Origin: Bacteroidota bacterium
Lineage (GTDB): Bacteria; Bacteroidota; Ignavibacteria; UBA10030; F1-140-MAGs086
Direction: 5' to 3'
Assembly (NCBI GenBank): GCA_005792205.1
Contig: SXSO01000102.1
Span: 1-16,267, forward strand
DNA: 16,267 nucleotides
The notes under the pieces were generated by a model. That model saw only the letters and a list, made by a program, of their open reading frames with translations, did not search any database and was not told the DNA's origin. The translations under genes were made by a program, and so were the position numbers. This document shows positions 15,243-16,267 of the stretch, in pieces. Position 1 is the stretch's first letter; every line of letters begins with the position of its first letter.

Positions 15243-15836
15243 ATGATTACCGCAGATTTAGTAAAAAAATTAAGAGATAGAACGAGTGCAGGAATGATTG
15301 ATTGTAAAAAAGCACTTGAAGAAACAAATGGAGATATTGAAAAGGCAATTGAGATTTTGAGAAAAAGGGGAGTTGCTTCTGCTGAACAAAAATCTGGACG
15401 TGCAACAAACCAAGGAATTATTGAAACATATATTCACTCTGGTTCTCGATTAGGAGCAATGATTGAAATAAATTGTGAAACTGATTTTGTTGCAAAGACA
15501 GACGATTTCAAACATCTTGCAAAAGAGCTTGCAATTCAAATTGCTGCGATGAATCCAAAAACAATTTCTCGTGAAACTGTTCCGCAATCAATCATTGATA
15601 AAGAACTTGAAATTTATCGTGAGCAAATGAAAAATGAAGGAAAACCAGATGGTGTTATTGAAAAAATTGCAATTGGAAAATTAGATAAATTTTTTCAAGA
15701 ATATTGTCTTGTTGATCAAGCATATGTTCGTGATGAGAAAAAAAATGTCAAAGATGTAATCACAGAAATTATTGCAAAAACTGGTGAAAATATATCAGTA
15801 AAACGTTTTGTAAGATTCCAAATTGGTGAAGAATAA
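15243..15836 (+). CDS. tsf: Translation elongation factor Ts (short form)
   Basis: The guanine-nucleotide exchange factor that recycles EF-Tu. The 197-residue product has the N-terminal UBA-like helix bundle (ADLVKKLRDRTSAGMIDCKKAL, 4-25), the GDIEKAIEILRKRG segment, and the core block IEINCETDFVAKTDDF (74-89) containing the TDFV motif that contacts EF-Tu. It lacks the second half-repeat and coiled coil of the about 283-residue E. coli protein, a form also known from Thermus and many other phyla, so it is a short type rather than a truncation. It ends normally (SVKRFVRFQIGEE). It follows rpsB by three bases and pyrH starts two bases after its stop, giving the standard rpsB-tsf-pyrH order. Confidence 0.96.
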   Translation: MITADLVKKLRDRTSAGMIDCKKALEETNGDIEKAIEILRKRGVASAEQKSGRATNQGIIETYIHSGSRLGAMIEINCETDFVAKTDDFKHLAKELAIQIAAMNPKTISRETVPQSIIDKELEIYREQMKNEGKPDGVIEKIAIGKLDKFFQEYCLVDQAYVRDEKKNVKDVITEIIAKTGENISVKRFVRFQIGEE

Positions 15837-15838
15837 AA

Positions 15839-16267
15839 ATGGCAGATGATTTGCATATAAATTGCTATAAAAGAATTCTCTTAAAATTGAGTGGGGAATC
15901 ACTTATGGGAGAAAAAAAATATGGAATAGATGCAAATGTTTTACAGTTTTATGCTGAAGAAATAAAATCGGTTCATAAGTTGGGAGTTGAAATAAGTATT
16001 GTCATTGGAGGAGGAAATATATATCGCGGAGTTGGAAATTCTTCTGATGGAATTGATGAAGTAACAGGTGATACAATGGGAATGTTAGCAACTATGATAA
16101 ATGCACTTGCGTTGCAAAGTTCTTTAGAAAGAAATGGAGTCTATACACGGTTGATGAGTGCAGTGAATATGGATAAAGTTGCTGAACCATATATTCGTCG
16201 CAGAGCAATTCGTCATATGGAAAAAAAACGAGTTGTGATTTTTGGAGCAGGAACAGGAAACCCATAT
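15839..16267 (+). CDS. pyrH: UMP kinase, 5' part (runs off window)
   Basis: Phosphorylates UMP to UDP with ATP, the first nucleotide kinase step toward UTP and UDP-sugars. The first 143 codons are present and open to the window edge. Motifs of the bacterial amino-acid-kinase-fold enzyme: KRILLKLSGESLMGE (11-25), SIVIGGGNIYRG (54-65), DTMGMLATMINALALQ (78-93), and FGAGTGNPY at the edge, the conserved nucleotide-binding stretch. The ATG lies two bases after the tsf stop. It is placed as usual after tsf; frr would be expected next but is outside the window. UDP made downstream of this enzyme also feeds the sugar-nucleotide enzymes in the first part of the window. Confidence 0.95.
   Translation, partial: MADDLHINCYKRILLKLSGESLMGEKKYGIDANVLQFYAEEIKSVHKLGVEISIVIGGGNIYRGVGNSSDGIDEVTGDTMGMLATMINALALQSSLERNGVYTRLMSAVNMDKVAEPYIRRRAIRHMEKKRVVIFGAGTGNPY

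Noticed and set aside
1..16267. CRISPR array, tRNA/rRNA genes, insertion sequences or long repeats
   Set aside because: No repeated spacer pattern, cloverleaf sequence, transposase or long direct/inverted repeat was seen by eye on either strand.

Overview
The window is a strongly AT-rich bacterial chromosome segment in which every recognisable gene lies on the + strand and the genes are packed tightly (start/stop overlaps or gaps of a few bases). The gene content points to the Bacteroidota/Chlorobiota/Ignavibacteria group. Three things suggest this: a Wzi-like capsule barrel embedded in the glycan operon, a short EF-Ts, and mostly weak or absent Shine-Dalgarno sequences, plus one possible TTTG-N19-TAnnTTTG promoter. 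This placement is inference; no rRNA is present to confirm it.

Region 1 (1-9665) is a surface polysaccharide operon. In order it encodes the tail of a GT4-type glycosyltransferase, a membrane GT2 glycosyltransferase, a GalE-like nucleotide-sugar epimerase, a WbaP-type initiating polyprenyl-phosphate sugar phosphotransferase, a UDP-GlcNAc 2-epimerase (WecB), a Wzi-like outer-membrane barrel, a DegT-family sugar aminotransferase, a polyprenol-phosphate mannose synthase-like enzyme, and a GT2 enzyme fused to a membrane segment and a Rossmann domain. Together these would make activated sugars, load the first one on undecaprenyl phosphate, extend the chain, and anchor the product at the cell surface. 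No polymerase, chain-length regulator or outer-membrane export channel is in the window.

Region 2 (9707-13364) mixes housekeeping and glycan genes: accA (fatty-acid synthesis), a YbgC-type thioesterase, nadC (NAD synthesis) and a Wzx-type flippase that overlaps nadC. The accA frame is interrupted by an in-frame TAG 37 codons before its natural end, and the distal part still reads as AccA C-terminus. TAG is a real stop elsewhere here (the GT2 fusion gene and rpsB), so global amber reassignment is unlikely.

Region 3 (13432-16267) is the conserved translation block rplM-rpsI, a 135-base gap, then rpsB-tsf-pyrH, with pyrH running off the window. No tRNA, rRNA, CRISPR array, insertion sequence or strong intrinsic terminator was seen. 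I did not identify a wholly new system. The accA amber codon and the GT2-Rossmann fusion deserve the closest look.
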